Source of the DNA: an uncultured Arthrobacter sp.
GTDB lineage: Bacteria > Actinomycetota > Actinomycetes > Actinomycetales > Micrococcaceae
Reading direction: 5' to 3'
Length of the DNA stretch: 64,000 nucleotides
Assembly (NCBI RefSeq): GCF_947495145.1
Contig: NZ_CANLXP010000004.1
Location: 62,001-126,000, forward strand
The position numbers and the translations under genes are program-made. Under the pieces are notes generated by a model. The model saw nothing but the letters and a program-made list of their open reading frames with translations, searched no databases and was not told the DNA's origin. This document shows, one piece after another, positions 7,905 to 16,083 of this stretch (positions are counted from its first letter, which is position 1; each line of letters opens with the position of its first letter).

Positions 7905-8795
7905 TTACGCCAGCACTTTCAGCGCACCGGGTACTACGTCGATGCGCACCCGGCCGGTGCCAACCGGCTCGCCGTCGGCATACAGCGCGATGTGCGGCAC
8001 CTCAAGTTCCACGGACGAAGCGGTGCGGATCTGCACCTCGCGGCGTCGCACATGCCGACCTGAGAAGAGGAGCGGGAACAACGCGAGCAGCTTCAGCCGG
8101 GGCAGCGGACGAACGACGAGCAGGTTCAGCCGACCGTCGTCGGGCCGCGCGTCCGGTGTGATGAGCATTCCGCCGCCGATGGAACGGAGGTTCGAAACGC
8201 AGACAAGCATGGCCAAGACGTCAGCCGGAGCACCATCGACGGTCATCCGGTAGTCCAGCGGCCGACAGAACGGCAGCTCGCGCAGCAGTGCCAGTACGTA
8301 TCTGGCCCTGCCCCGCGGACGGACCCAACTGTTGGCCCGAGCACTCACCACAGCGTCGAGACCCGCGGAACAGGCAGCTGCAAACCAGATGTCCTGACCG
8401 CCGGCGCTCGTGATCAGCCCCAGGTCCATGCGTCGCGCTCCACTCTCCAGTGAGGACAGCAGCACCGTAAGGGCAGCGGAGGGCGAGCGGAGGGGAAGCT
8501 TCAGCGAGCGCGCGATGTCGTTTCCGGTGCCGACCGGGATGATGCCCAGCGGCACATCGGTTCCAGCAAGGAGGTTGACCGCGGTGTGAACGAGCCCGTC
8601 TCCCCCGACCGCGACGAGTGCGTCCGGGTTGCGCGCCATCGCTGCTGCGAGCTCGTCCGGCAACCGCGCCGCCCCCCGCAGCCCAACGACGTCGAGGTCG
8701 TGCCCTGCGTCTTCCAGCCCGCTCAGTACCCCCGGCACCGCACGTGCACCCGCGCCGGAACCTGCCAGCGGGTTCAGTGCAACGATGAGCCTCAC
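7905..8795 (-). CDS. Diacylglycerol kinase-family lipid kinase
   Basis: A 296-residue protein of the DAGK catalytic / YegS family, which phosphorylates diacylglycerol, sphingoid or related lipids with ATP. The N-terminal half has LNPLAGSGAGA and VAVGGDGLVH, where the GGDGT motif carries Leu in place of Thr, and IPVGTGNDIARSL; the C-terminal beta-sandwich has ARPDDGRLNLLVV and the ADGE motif near the end. The GTG start at 8795 overlaps the stop of the pentapeptide-repeat gene (GTGA), so translation is coupled. No membrane helix is visible, as in other soluble members. The lipid substrate cannot be told from sequence. Confidence 0.9.
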   Translation of the reverse strand: MRLIVALNPLAGSGAGARAVPGVLSGLEDAGHDLDVVGLRGAARLPDELAAAMARNPDALVAVGGDGLVHTAVNLLAGTDVPLGIIPVGTGNDIARSLKLPLRSPSAALTVLLSSLESGARRMDLGLITSAGGQDIWFAAACSAGLDAVVSARANSWVRPRGRARYVLALLRELPFCRPLDYRMTVDGAPADVLAMLVCVSNLRSIGGGMLITPDARPDDGRLNLLVVRPLPRLKLLALFPLLFSGRHVRRREVQIRTASSVELEVPHIALYADGEPVGTGRVRIDVVPGALKVLA

Positions 8796-9394
8796 CGGAT
8801 CACCGCGCCGTGAGCCTCCGCTATGGCCATGGCCTGCGCAACGTCGACGACGGCGCCGCGGACATTGAAGTCCTCGGCTTCTATTCCCTCAAGGGCGCTT
8901 CCGCGCAGGTCAGCGCTGCGCAACCGTGCACCGCTCCAGGTGACGTTGACCAGGCGGCAGTCGCGCAGTTCGGAATTGCGGAGGTCGGCGTTGCTGAGAT
9001 CGGCCTCCGTGAAATTGACCTGGGAGAAGGAGCTGCGTTGCAGATCTGCGCCCGCCAACGAGACAAAAGACCAGTTGCCGCCCTCTACGCGGACCGGCTT
9101 GAGCGAAGATCCAATGAAGACGCTGCCTGTGAACTTGCAACCTTCGAAGACGGCATCGAAGAAATTGCAGTGTTCGAACCGGCAGTTGTCAAAGGCGCTG
9201 TTGACGTGAACGGACACGTTGAACCGCACGTTGCGGAAGACACAGCCGCTGAAGATGCTGCCTTCACTGTGCATTTCAGTGAAGTCGCAGTCGACGAAGC
9301 GCTCGCCCCTGTGATCCTCGCGCTCGCTCCGAACCGCATACCAGTCAAGTCCGCTTTGTACTTTGCCATTATCTGCCTCACCAATGCCTGCCAT
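8792..9394 (-). CDS. Pentapeptide-repeat protein
   Basis: A 200-residue protein made largely of pentapeptide repeats of the A(D/N)Lxx type, which form a right-handed quadrilateral beta-helix. The repeats run from about residue 35 (DCDFTEMHSEGSIFSGC) to 170, with clear units ADLQRSSFSQ, ADLSNADLRNS and ADLRGSALEG; an acidic N-terminal tail and a short C-terminal helix flank them. Some members mimic DNA and bind gyrase, but nothing here singles out that role. I use ATG 9394: TAGCAT at 9402-9407 lies 7 nt upstream and no ribosome binding site is present, so the transcript is probably leaderless. The 3' end overlaps the lipid kinase gene by four bases. Confidence 0.85.
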   Translation of the reverse strand: MAGIGEADNGKVQSGLDWYAVRSEREDHRGERFVDCDFTEMHSEGSIFSGCVFRNVRFNVSVHVNSAFDNCRFEHCNFFDAVFEGCKFTGSVFIGSSLKPVRVEGGNWSFVSLAGADLQRSSFSQVNFTEADLSNADLRNSELRDCRLVNVTWSGARLRSADLRGSALEGIEAEDFNVRGAVVDVAQAMAIAEAHGAVIR

Positions 9395-9401
9395 GCCCCT
9401 G

Positions 9402-9407
9402 ATGCTA
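9402..9407 (-). promoter_or_regulatory. Candidate leaderless -10 of pentapeptide-repeat gene
   Basis: TAGCAT on the minus strand, 7 nt before ATG 9394. Fits TANNNT; supports 9394 over the longer frame. Confidence 0.5.
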
Positions 9408-9500
9408 GCTGCCCATTTGCCGGAGGGAACGGCACCGTTTACAGTCAAGCGCGGAACCTGCGAACACCGTTTCTGATCCCATCCCGCATGAAAGGCCACT

Positions 9501-10427
9501 ATGGCAGCCCCCGACCGCACGTACTACACCGTGCTTGGGGTGAGCAGGAGCGCCACTGCGAAGGAGATCAAGGACGGCTACCGCAAGGCCGCCCGGTCAG
9601 CTCACCCTGACCAGGGCGGGACCGCTGAACTGTTCCACGACGTGGCCGTAGCCTATGAGATGCTTTCCGATCCCGAGCGCCGCCGCCGCTACGATCGCAC
9701 CCTCGGTATTGAGGACCCCTTGCCCGGCGCCCGGCCTGCATCCGGTCCAAAACGCCGGCCGCAGGCGACAGCCGCCGAGGCTTACTCCCAACCGCCGCGC
9801 TACGAACCCGCCTACGACGCCGGCAGGCAGGCTCCGCCGATTCCGCTCGCCATCGCGCAGCAACAGGTGCACGGCACGGCCCGCCAGCCCGGCGCCCTCG
9901 CCCGCCTGAAGCCGGGTGCGACTGCCCGCCATGATGGTGAGCGAGCGACCGCGCGCCTGCTGGAGGCCAGTCTGCTGCCGGGTTTCCCTGCCGCACGGCT
10001 CGTCAACGGACTGGCCTTCGGTAGCGGTGCCGACGTCGGGCACGCCCTGCTCGCCGGCTACCGAATCGCCGTCATCGACTCGCTCCTGGCACCGCCTGGG
10101 AACTATTCCTGGGATGGTCACCGACTGCGGCATCGCGGCCGTCATGCCGGGGACGTACGAATTACAGAGACGGTGCGTCAGGTTCAGGACCTGTTCCCGG
10201 AGTGCAACGTGCGCGGCTGGCTGGTGCTGCACGGCCGCCAGAACAACCCTTTCGAACCGATCGTGGACTACCCGCCCTCGCTGGACCGTTCTGCCCTGGT
10301 GTCCGTTCACGTTGCCAACGCCGGCACGTTGCTACGGGAGGTCCGTCGTTTCCTCTCCGAAGGCCCGCAACCCAATACGGTGCAGGTGCCGGTGCTGGCC
10401 CGACTGCTCCATGCAGCCGGGCGCTAG
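9501..10427 (+). CDS. DnaJ-domain protein with a NERD-like C-terminal region
   Basis: A 308-residue protein. Residues 7-70 are a J domain with the HPD motif (AHPDQGG) and the closing helix [10 protein letters not shown], so it can stimulate an Hsp70 ATPase. A Pro/Ala-rich linker follows. From about residue 145 the pattern [13 protein letters not shown], then [18 protein letters not shown] resembles the nuclease-related NERD domain, but the lysine expected after VIDS is Leu, so a nuclease activity is doubtful. It starts at ATG 9501 after an AAAGG ribosome binding site. It is not in a dnaK/grpE operon. Its stop codon TAG is part of the candidate promoter of the next gene. The J domain is certain; the NERD relation is my inference. 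Confidence 0.85.
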   Translation: MAAPDRTYYTVLGVSRSATAKEIKDGYRKAARSAHPDQGGTAELFHDVAVAYEMLSDPERRRRYDRTLGIEDPLPGARPASGPKRRPQATAAEAYSQPPRYEPAYDAGRQAPPIPLAIAQQQVHGTARQPGALARLKPGATARHDGERATARLLEASLLPGFPAARLVNGLAFGSGADVGHALLAGYRIAVIDSLLAPPGNYSWDGHRLRHRGRHAGDVRITETVRQVQDLFPECNVRGWLVLHGRQNNPFEPIVDYPPSLDRSALVSVHVANAGTLLREVRRFLSEGPQPNTVQVPVLARLLHAAGR

Positions 10428-10430
10428 GAT
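10425..10430 (+). promoter_or_regulatory. Candidate leaderless -10 of trmL, overlapping the upstream stop codon
   Basis: TAGGAT, whose TAG is the DnaJ-gene stop, ends 6 nt before GTG 10437; no ribosome binding site is present. Confidence 0.5.
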
Positions 10431-10436
10431 TACACA

Positions 10437-10931
10437 GTGTTTCGCATCCTCTTCTACACCCCGGAAATCCCCGGCAACACCGGCAATGCCATCCGCCTTG
10501 CTGCGGTTACCGGCGCAGAGCTACACCTGGTTGAGCCCCTCGGCTTCGATCTGGACGATACGAAGCTCCGCAGGGCTGGGCTGGATTACCACGACCTTGC
10601 AGTCCTGACAGTCCACCCGGACCTGGACACCGCCCTCGCAGCCCTTCGACCCGACCGGGTCTTCGCCTATACGTCCGAGGGCACCGTTACGTACTCTGAC
10701 ATCCAGTACGGTCCCCGTGACGTGCTCCTCTTCGGACCGGAGTCCGTCGGGCTGCCCGCCGAGGTGAAGAACCACCCCGCCGTCACCGCAACGGTTCGGC
10801 TGCCCATGCTGCCGTCGCGCCGTTCACTCAACCTGGCCAACTCCGCATCGATCGTGGTCTACGAAGCGTGGCGCCAGCTGGGATTCGACGGCGCAGTCCA
10901 GGCACAGTCCACCGCGAAGGAGCACTCGTGA
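10437..10931 (+). CDS. trmL: tRNA (cytidine(34)-2'-O)-methyltransferase TrmL
   Basis: A 164-residue SPOUT methyltransferase that 2'-O-methylates the wobble base of Leu tRNAs. The trefoil-knot motifs are complete: FYTPEIPGNTGNAIRLAA at the N-terminus (motif 1), LLFGPESVGLP in the middle (motif 2) and LPMLPSRRSLNLANS near the end (motif 3). The length is typical. The start is GTG 10437, immediately preceded by a -10-like TAGGAT at 6 nt and no ribosome binding site. The stop overlaps the start of the next methyltransferase gene (GTGA), so the two are translated together. Confidence 0.93.
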   Translation: MFRILFYTPEIPGNTGNAIRLAAVTGAELHLVEPLGFDLDDTKLRRAGLDYHDLAVLTVHPDLDTALAALRPDRVFAYTSEGTVTYSDIQYGPRDVLLFGPESVGLPAEVKNHPAVTATVRLPMLPSRRSLNLANSASIVVYEAWRQLGFDGAVQAQSTAKEHS

Positions 10932-11725
10932 CCAACGTAGGCACCCTGTTCGACGACGGCGCGGTGCACTTCGAGCGCCTCGCTCCCACTCTCTGGAACA
11001 CGATGGGAAACGCGGTGGTTGCCGCCGCTGACCTGCGCGTGGGCGAGCACGTGCTGGATGCCTGTTGCGGAAGCGGGGCGGGCACCATACCCGCCGCCCA
11101 GGTGGTCGGCCCCGAGGGACGGATCGACGCCGTCGACCTTTCCTCCGAACTTCTCGCGCTGGCAGCTGCGAAGGCCGCCGCTCTTGACCTCCACACCATC
11201 ACCTTCGCCAACGCGGATGTCTCGGCCTGGACGTCCGAGAAGTCCTATGACGCTGTGCTCTGCGGTTATGGGCTCTTTTTCCTTCCGGACATGGCCGATG
11301 GCACCCGGCATCTGGCGGCCCAGTTGCGCAGTGGCGGCAAGTTCGCCATGAGCACCTGGCACGAACACGCTCATGAGCCGTTTGCCTCTCTCCTGCGCGA
11401 CGTCTGCGTCGAAGAGCAACCGCACCTGCTTGAAGCTGCCGTACCCAGACCCATCCGGCAGATGGCAGAGATCTCGTCGGTGGAGAAGCTGCGCGCTTTC
11501 CTTCAGGCCGCGGGGTTCGAGTCAATCGAGGTACACGAGGCCCCGCTGCAGATACCGTTGGACGCCGACCTTGCCTGGGCACTGGTCCTGGGCACCGGAT
11601 ACCGCTTTTTGTTGCCTTCCGACGCCGACAGCCGCGAACGCGTCCGCACCCGGTTCCTGGCGAAACTCGGAGAGAACTTCACCTTCAACGCCGATTCCCT
11701 GATCGCTATCGCGGTCCGCCGGTAA
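10928..11725 (+). CDS. Class I SAM-dependent methyltransferase
   Basis: A 265-residue Rossmann-fold methyltransferase. Motif I is VLDACCGSGAGT at about residues 40-51, motif II is IDAVDLSSELL, followed by FANADVSAW and a LRSGGKFAMSTWH strand, matching the UbiE/type-11 pattern. The substrate cannot be predicted. I use GTG 10928, which overlaps the trmL stop by GTGA; an earlier in-frame start would run into trmL and lacks family similarity. Coupling to trmL suggests co-expression, though not necessarily an RNA substrate. No transmembrane or secretion signal. Confidence 0.85.
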   Translation: MTNVGTLFDDGAVHFERLAPTLWNTMGNAVVAAADLRVGEHVLDACCGSGAGTIPAAQVVGPEGRIDAVDLSSELLALAAAKAAALDLHTITFANADVSAWTSEKSYDAVLCGYGLFFLPDMADGTRHLAAQLRSGGKFAMSTWHEHAHEPFASLLRDVCVEEQPHLLEAAVPRPIRQMAEISSVEKLRAFLQAAGFESIEVHEAPLQIPLDADLAWALVLGTGYRFLLPSDADSRERVRTRFLAKLGENFTFNADSLIAIAVRR

Positions 11726-11740
11726 CGCTGGATCAAAGAC

Positions 11741-11767
11741 CCATCCGCTACGCCCTGTGCTCCGAAC
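11741..11767 (+). promoter_or_regulatory. Possible SigK-type autoregulatory promoter
   Basis: CCATCC at 11741-11746 and CCGAAC at 11762-11767, 15 nt apart, recall the CCATCC/CCGAAT elements I remember for mycobacterial SigK promoters. Spacing is short by about two bases. Low confidence. Confidence 0.25.
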
Positions 11768-11906
11768 ATGCTGTGTCATCTGTTGCAGTAGATCGAGTAC
11801 CTGAATACGGAGAAACGGCGGTGGGGCATGGGCGCAGTGGTGGCTGGGCGAAGCGCACTCACCCGCGCTGCATGCCAGCCTGTTCGGGATACCCGATCCG
11901 GAGCTT

Positions 11907-11912
11907 TATGCT
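11907..11912 (+). promoter_or_regulatory. Candidate -10 just before sigK
   Basis: TATGCT ends 8 nt before ATG 11921. It would give a nearly leaderless transcript from a housekeeping-type promoter and supports the 11921 start. Confidence 0.4.
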
Positions 11913-11920
11913 TGAAACCT

Positions 11921-12541
11921 ATGGATACGCCACGTGTGAGCCGGATAACGCCCGGCAGGTCAGCCGCTGATCCGGCCGACGGTGAATCCCCGGGTTCCGC
12001 AGCTGATCTGGCTGGGCTCCTGCAGCGGATCGCGCAACAGGATCAAAGCGCATTCGCGGAGTTTTATACACAGACGTCGCGCAGGGTCTACGGCCTTGCC
12101 CGACGCGTTCTGATTGACCCCGAGCTCAGCGAAGACACCACGCAGGAGGTCTACCTGCAGGTGTGGAACATGGCGGACAGGTTCAATGCGGAAGCCGGAA
12201 GCCCCCTGGCGTGGCTGATGACGCTGGCCCATCGCCGTGCGGTGGACAGGGTGCGGTCCGAGCAAAGCTCCACGAACCGGGAAGCCCGGTACGGTGCGGC
12301 CATGCAGGTCAAAGACCATGACGACGTCGTCGACACAGTGACGCAGCGGCTGGAAGCTGAAGCTGTGGTGCAGTGTCTGGAGACCCTGACCCCGACCCAA
12401 CAGGAATCCGTCCGGCTGGCTTACTACGGCGGGCTGACCTACCGGGAAGTGGCCGAGAAGCTCGACGTGGCGGTACCGACCATCAAGTCCCGGATTCGGG
12501 ACGGATTGATCCGATTGAAAACGTGTTTGGGGGTGAATTGA
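11921..12541 (+). CDS. sigK: ECF RNA polymerase sigma factor SigK
   Basis: A 206-residue extracytoplasmic-function sigma factor. Region 2 runs from LLQRIAQQDQSAFAEFY to LAWLMTLAHRRAVDRVR, with the promoter -10 recognition helix; region 4 has CLETLTPTQQESVRLAYYGG and the helix-turn-helix LTYREVAEKLDVAVPTIKSR. The overall wording is very close to M. tuberculosis SigK, including the AHRRAVDRVR and AYYGGLTY blocks. The start ATG 11921 follows a -10-like TATGCT; a longer frame from 11828 adds residues unlike the family. The anti-sigma gene begins 1 nt after the stop, the classic sigK-rskA pair. In mycobacteria SigK responds to redox release by RskA; the signal here is unknown. Confidence 0.93.
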   Translation: MDTPRVSRITPGRSAADPADGESPGSAADLAGLLQRIAQQDQSAFAEFYTQTSRRVYGLARRVLIDPELSEDTTQEVYLQVWNMADRFNAEAGSPLAWLMTLAHRRAVDRVRSEQSSTNREARYGAAMQVKDHDDVVDTVTQRLEAEAVVQCLETLTPTQQESVRLAYYGGLTYREVAEKLDVAVPTIKSRIRDGLIRLKTCLGVN

Positions 12542-12542
12542 G

Positions 12543-13343
12543 ATGCAGGACAGAGAAATGAACAAGCAGTTTGCGGATGATCTTCGGCAGGATCTGGCCG
12601 GTGGGCTGGCTCCCGAGTGGGCTGAGCTGTATGCCCTGGATGCTGTGAGCGAAGAGGAGCGTGCCACGCTCGAGAACTACACCTCAGCTGCCGCTCCCGA
12701 CGTCCGCGATGCCTTCCACCGGCGGGTTCAGTCCGCCCGTGAGACGCTGGCGCAGGCTTACGCAGTCCACGAGGAAGAGCCCCCGGCTGACCTGTTCACG
12801 CGCATCCTGGACAAACTGCCGACGGACAGTTCGTCGGCCGGCTCTACCGCTGCGCCGCTTCCGGAAGACGAGTTGGCCGCACGCCGCACCCGTCGGAGCC
12901 AGTCCCCCGTCGGTCGTTGGCTGGTCGCGGCAGCTGCTGCCGTGGTCGTGGCCGTGGGCGGCGTGACCGTGGCGCAAAACCTGCAGCCTTCGTCCGTCCA
13001 GGAGCAGGTGCTGCAGGCGAACGACGTCCAGCGCGAGGAAGTGGCGATCGGTGACACGGGAACCGCTGAACTGGCGTTCTCTGCATCCGAGGATGCGGCA
13101 GTCGTAACCCTTGACGGCGTCCCCGCCCCGCCCGAGGGCAAGGTGTACCAGATGTGGCGTCTTCCGGCGGACGGCGCATCACCGGAATCGCTCGGAACGA
13201 TGACCGGCGAGGACGTAGCCCACACCGAACTCGCCATCGAAGGCATCAACTCTTACAGCGGCCTTGCAATCACTGTTGAGCCGGAGGGCGGCTCCGCAAC
13301 GCCGACCCTCCCGATCGTGGTGCAGATTCCGTTCGACGCCTAA
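12543..13343 (+). CDS. rskA: Anti-sigma-K factor RskA
   Basis: A 266-residue single-pass membrane protein. The cytosolic N-terminus has the RskA pattern ELYALDAVSEEE at about residues 30-41, which contacts SigK; one transmembrane segment (VGRWLVAAAAAVVVAVGGV) lies near residues 123-141; the external domain carries GKVYQMWRLPADG and SLGTM, typical of the RskA C-terminal domain. It follows sigK by one base. By analogy with M. tuberculosis, regulated proteolysis or redox change of the external domain would free SigK. It ends 28 nt before the convergent PIG-L gene. Confidence 0.93.
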   Translation: MQDREMNKQFADDLRQDLAGGLAPEWAELYALDAVSEEERATLENYTSAAAPDVRDAFHRRVQSARETLAQAYAVHEEEPPADLFTRILDKLPTDSSSAGSTAAPLPEDELAARRTRRSQSPVGRWLVAAAAAVVVAVGGVTVAQNLQPSSVQEQVLQANDVQREEVAIGDTGTAELAFSASEDAAVVTLDGVPAPPEGKVYQMWRLPADGASPESLGTMTGEDVAHTELAIEGINSYSGLAITVEPEGGSATPTLPIVVQIPFDA

Positions 13344-13371
13344 GGGCGCAAGCCACGCCCGGTCGAAAGGT

Positions 13372-14130
13372 TCAGAATCCGGCGATGGTTGTATCGGTGT
13401 TGACGGGAACCACCTGGAAAACCTCGGCGCATCGCCCCGGGCCCAGGCCGCCGCGCTCACCATTGGCAGCGAGGAAAGTCCGTACGGCGCTGTCCATCCG
13501 CTCGATGTCGGGATGCTGGCTGGCGTGAAAACGCAGGGCCTGCATCTTGTCTTCGACATGGTCGGTCACATCAACAAAGTGGTTCTCCAGCTGCGTAGGT
13601 CCGCCGAAGAACCACAACCAGGGCACGCGGTAGGCCTCAAGCCCGCGGGCTGCGAGTTCAGGGAAAGCATAGGGGTTCTCAACGGCGGGATAGATTGCCC
13701 GGGTGACAGCTTCGCCGCACGCCAGATGGTCGGGATGGCTCTTCTGGATCCGTTCCCAATTGCGCTCAGGGTGCATGGACAGGACGATCTGCGGCCGCAC
13801 GTTCCTGATCATTTCCACTACGCCGCCCACCAGTTCCTGGTTCGGCTCCAGGTAACCGTCCTTGTGTCCGAGGAAATGCACGGTTTCAACACCGACCAGG
13901 CGAGCCGCCGCGCGCTGTTCTTCCCGTCGTCGTTCGACGATGTCGGGGCGGTGCTCGTCTGAGAAGCCCCCCGCGTCCCCGTCAGTCATGATGCAGTAAT
14001 CGACAACGACGCTGGCCGCACTCCACCGCGCAACCGTACCGGCCGCTCCGAAATCGATATCATCCGGGTGCGCTGCGAAACAGAGGACCCGGCTCACGCC
14101 GTCCTCGATCGCCATGGGAAAGTCCGGCAT
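13372..14130 (-). CDS. PIG-L family deacetylase
   Basis: A 252-residue zinc-dependent N-acetyl-sugar deacetylase-fold protein. The zinc motif AHPDD is at about residues 20-24 with the third ligand in SHPDHLACG; GDAGG and ERRREEQRAAA also fit the family. MshB and Mca of mycothiol metabolism belong here, and Micrococcaceae make mycothiol, but the sequence lacks features that would let me choose between MshB, Mca and a third paralogue. It lies 2 nt downstream of etfA and is probably co-transcribed with etfBA, an odd partner. Confidence 0.87.
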   Translation of the reverse strand: MPDFPMAIEDGVSRVLCFAAHPDDIDFGAAGTVARWSAASVVVDYCIMTDGDAGGFSDEHRPDIVERRREEQRAAARLVGVETVHFLGHKDGYLEPNQELVGGVVEMIRNVRPQIVLSMHPERNWERIQKSHPDHLACGEAVTRAIYPAVENPYAFPELAARGLEAYRVPWLWFFGGPTQLENHFVDVTDHVEDKMQALRFHASQHPDIERMDSAVRTFLAANGERGGLGPGRCAEVFQVVPVNTDTTIAGF

Positions 14131-14132
14131 GA

Positions 14133-15080
14133 TCAGCTCTTGCGCTTCCTTATTTCTTCTGTTGCCTGCGGCAGGACGGTCGCCAGATCACCGATGATGC
14201 CGAAGTCGGCGATCTCGAATACCGGTGCATCAGGGTCTTTGTTAACCGCAACGATGACCTTCGCAGTCTGCATTCCGGCTTTCTGCTGGATGGCGCCGGA
14301 GATGCCAGCGGAGATGTAAAGCTGCGGTGAGACCGTCTTCCCGGTTTGGCCGACCTGCGCCGAATGGTCGATCCAGCCGGCGTCCGTTGCGGCTCTCGAG
14401 GCGCCGACCGCGCCTCCCAGCGCGTCCGCCAGATCCTCCACCGGCCCGAAGTTGCCGTCCACTCCCCGTCCGCCTGAAACCACCACGCGGGCTTCGTCCA
14501 GGGATGGGCGCCCGCTTGCGGCCTTCTGCGAACGACCGGTGATGCGTGCGGCTGCGCTGGGCACTTCCACTTGCACCGGAACAATCTCGGGAGGGGAACC
14601 GCCCTGCGGCGTCTCGATCTCCACACTGTTGGCCTTGACCGTGATGATCGGCCGACCGGTGGTTACAGCAGCGTTCACCCCGTACGAGCCGGCAAAAACC
14701 GACTTTGTGGCGGTGAAGTCATTGCCCACCGCTATGGCATCCGTGATGACGCCGGAAGAAAGACGGATACCGGCCCGCGCAGCAATCTCCTTGGCCTCGA
14801 AGGTGTTGCCCAGAAGCACGGCGTCCGCATCCGCGTCGACCGCGGCCGCAGCGAGGAAAGCAGCCTTGCCGGCAACCAGCAGCTCTTCAAGCCCGCCCGT
14901 CGAGGGCTGATATACGATACCGGCGCCGTAGGCACCCAGCTCCGCCGTGACGCCGCCTGTCAACTCTCCAAACAGGGCAACCACCGGATCCCCGAGTCTG
15001 CCTGCGAGTGTCAGCAGCTCACGATCGGTCTTGTGCAGATTGTCGCCGGGCGTATCGATATAGACGAGGACTTTTGCCAT
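14133..15080 (-). CDS. etfA: Electron transfer flavoprotein alpha subunit
   Basis: A 315-residue FAD-binding subunit of the ETF dimer, which passes electrons from acyl-CoA and other dehydrogenases to the quinone pool. The N-terminal domain begins AKVLVYIDTPGDNLHKTDRE; the C-terminal FAD domain shows VVSGGRGVDG, a G-Q-T-G-K-T-V-S-P-Q-L-Y-I-S-A-G-I-S-G-A-I-Q series and VAVNKDPDAPVFEIADFG, the ETF-alpha signature. Full length. It lies 42 nt downstream of etfB and 2 nt upstream of the PIG-L gene. Confidence 0.95.
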   Translation of the reverse strand: MAKVLVYIDTPGDNLHKTDRELLTLAGRLGDPVVALFGELTGGVTAELGAYGAGIVYQPSTGGLEELLVAGKAAFLAAAAVDADADAVLLGNTFEAKEIAARAGIRLSSGVITDAIAVGNDFTATKSVFAGSYGVNAAVTTGRPIITVKANSVEIETPQGGSPPEIVPVQVEVPSAAARITGRSQKAASGRPSLDEARVVVSGGRGVDGNFGPVEDLADALGGAVGASRAATDAGWIDHSAQVGQTGKTVSPQLYISAGISGAIQQKAGMQTAKVIVAVNKDPDAPVFEIADFGIIGDLATVLPQATEEIRKRKS

Positions 15081-15122
15081 TCCAGGGACTCCTTGAAAGT
15101 TGTGTCGCTGAGCCGGATGCCG

Positions 15123-15941
15123 CTAGAGCAGCTTCTGCTCGGCGAGGAAATCGACCAGCCGACGCCCGGCATCGCCCTCGTCGGTGATAACCACACCCTG
15201 TGAACGCGGAGGGCGAGGCTGAGCCTGCTCCACCCGGGTCCACGCTCCGGTAAGACCGACCTCAGAAGCATCGAGGCCGATGTCGGCAAGTGAAAGGGTG
15301 GTGATCGGCTTTTTCTTGGCTGCCATGATGCCCTTGAAGTTGGGGTACCGGGGCTCGTTGATCTGGTCTGTCACGGAGACGACAGCGGGTAGCGCGCTCT
15401 CCACCGTCTCAGCCACGTTATCGCTCTCGCGGCGTGCTGTGAGGCGACGGCCGCCGTCGTCGTCGGTGAGCTCAAGGCTGGAAGCGAAAGTGACCTGAGG
15501 CAGTTCGAGCAGCTCCGCGAGCTGCGCGGGAACAAGGGATGTTTCACCGTCGGTCGAAGCCATGCCGGTGATCACCAGGTCAATCTCGCCGAGATGGCGT
15601 ACGACGGCGGCCAGCGCACGCGAGGTGCCCGACGCGTCTGAACCGGCCAGGGCGTCGTCGTTGAGGTGGACACCCTCATGGGCGCCGATCTGAAGGGCCT
15701 TCTTCACTGCGTTCACCGCGGCTGTTGGACCCATGGTGACAGCCGTGACACGGTGGCCGTCACCGCCCTGCGCTTCGACGAGCTGCAGTGCCGCTTCGAG
15801 GGCATACTCGTCCAGCTCGGACAGGATGCTTTCCGAGCGCTCAGTGGTGTAGTGGTCTCCGTCAAGGTGACGATCGAACTGGGTGTCCGGTACGTGCTTG
15901 ACCAACACCGCGATGTTCAGCCCGGGATTTGCCTCGTCCAT
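15123..15941 (-). CDS. etfB: Electron transfer flavoprotein beta subunit
   Basis: A 272-residue AMP-binding ETF subunit. Marks are IAVLVKHVPDTQFDR at the N-terminus, LDEYALEAALQL, VTAVTMGPTAAVNAVKKAL, GMASTDGETSLVPAQLAELL and the recognition-loop stretch DQINEPRYPNFKGIMAAKKK. The start is ATG 15941: GGAGGA (15951-15956) is 9 nt upstream, whereas the frame can be extended only to a TTG upstream of this site. It is the first gene of an etfB-etfA-PIG-L unit. Confidence 0.95.
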   Translation of the reverse strand: MDEANPGLNIAVLVKHVPDTQFDRHLDGDHYTTERSESILSELDEYALEAALQLVEAQGGDGHRVTAVTMGPTAAVNAVKKALQIGAHEGVHLNDDALAGSDASGTSRALAAVVRHLGEIDLVITGMASTDGETSLVPAQLAELLELPQVTFASSLELTDDDGGRRLTARRESDNVAETVESALPAVVSVTDQINEPRYPNFKGIMAAKKKPITTLSLADIGLDASEVGLTGAWTRVEQAQPRPPRSQGVVITDEGDAGRRLVDFLAEQKLL

Positions 15942-16019
15942 TGCTGCCTTTCCTCCGGCCAATAGGTGCCCGCAAACAAGCTAACCACACAGGTGTGCCG
16001 TTTACCGCAGCCATATGAC

Positions 16020-16054
16020 GAAGCAGCAGCGCCCTGTCCGGGAGCTGCTGCTTC
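16020..16054 (-). terminator. Terminator-like hairpin after htrA
   Basis: An 11-bp perfect stem, GAAGCAGCAGC (16020-16030) with GCTGCTGCTTC (16044-16054), around a 13-nt loop, between the htrA stop and the etfB start, both on the minus strand. No long U run follows, as is common in high-GC actinobacteria. Confidence 0.6.
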
Positions 16055-16083
16055 TTCGTTCCAACGGTGTATTTCGGTCGGTG

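Noticed and set aside
9501-10427. Chaperone operon (dnaK-grpE-dnaJ)
   Set aside because: No dnaK or grpE nearby, and the zinc-finger and C-terminal domains of DnaJ are absent.
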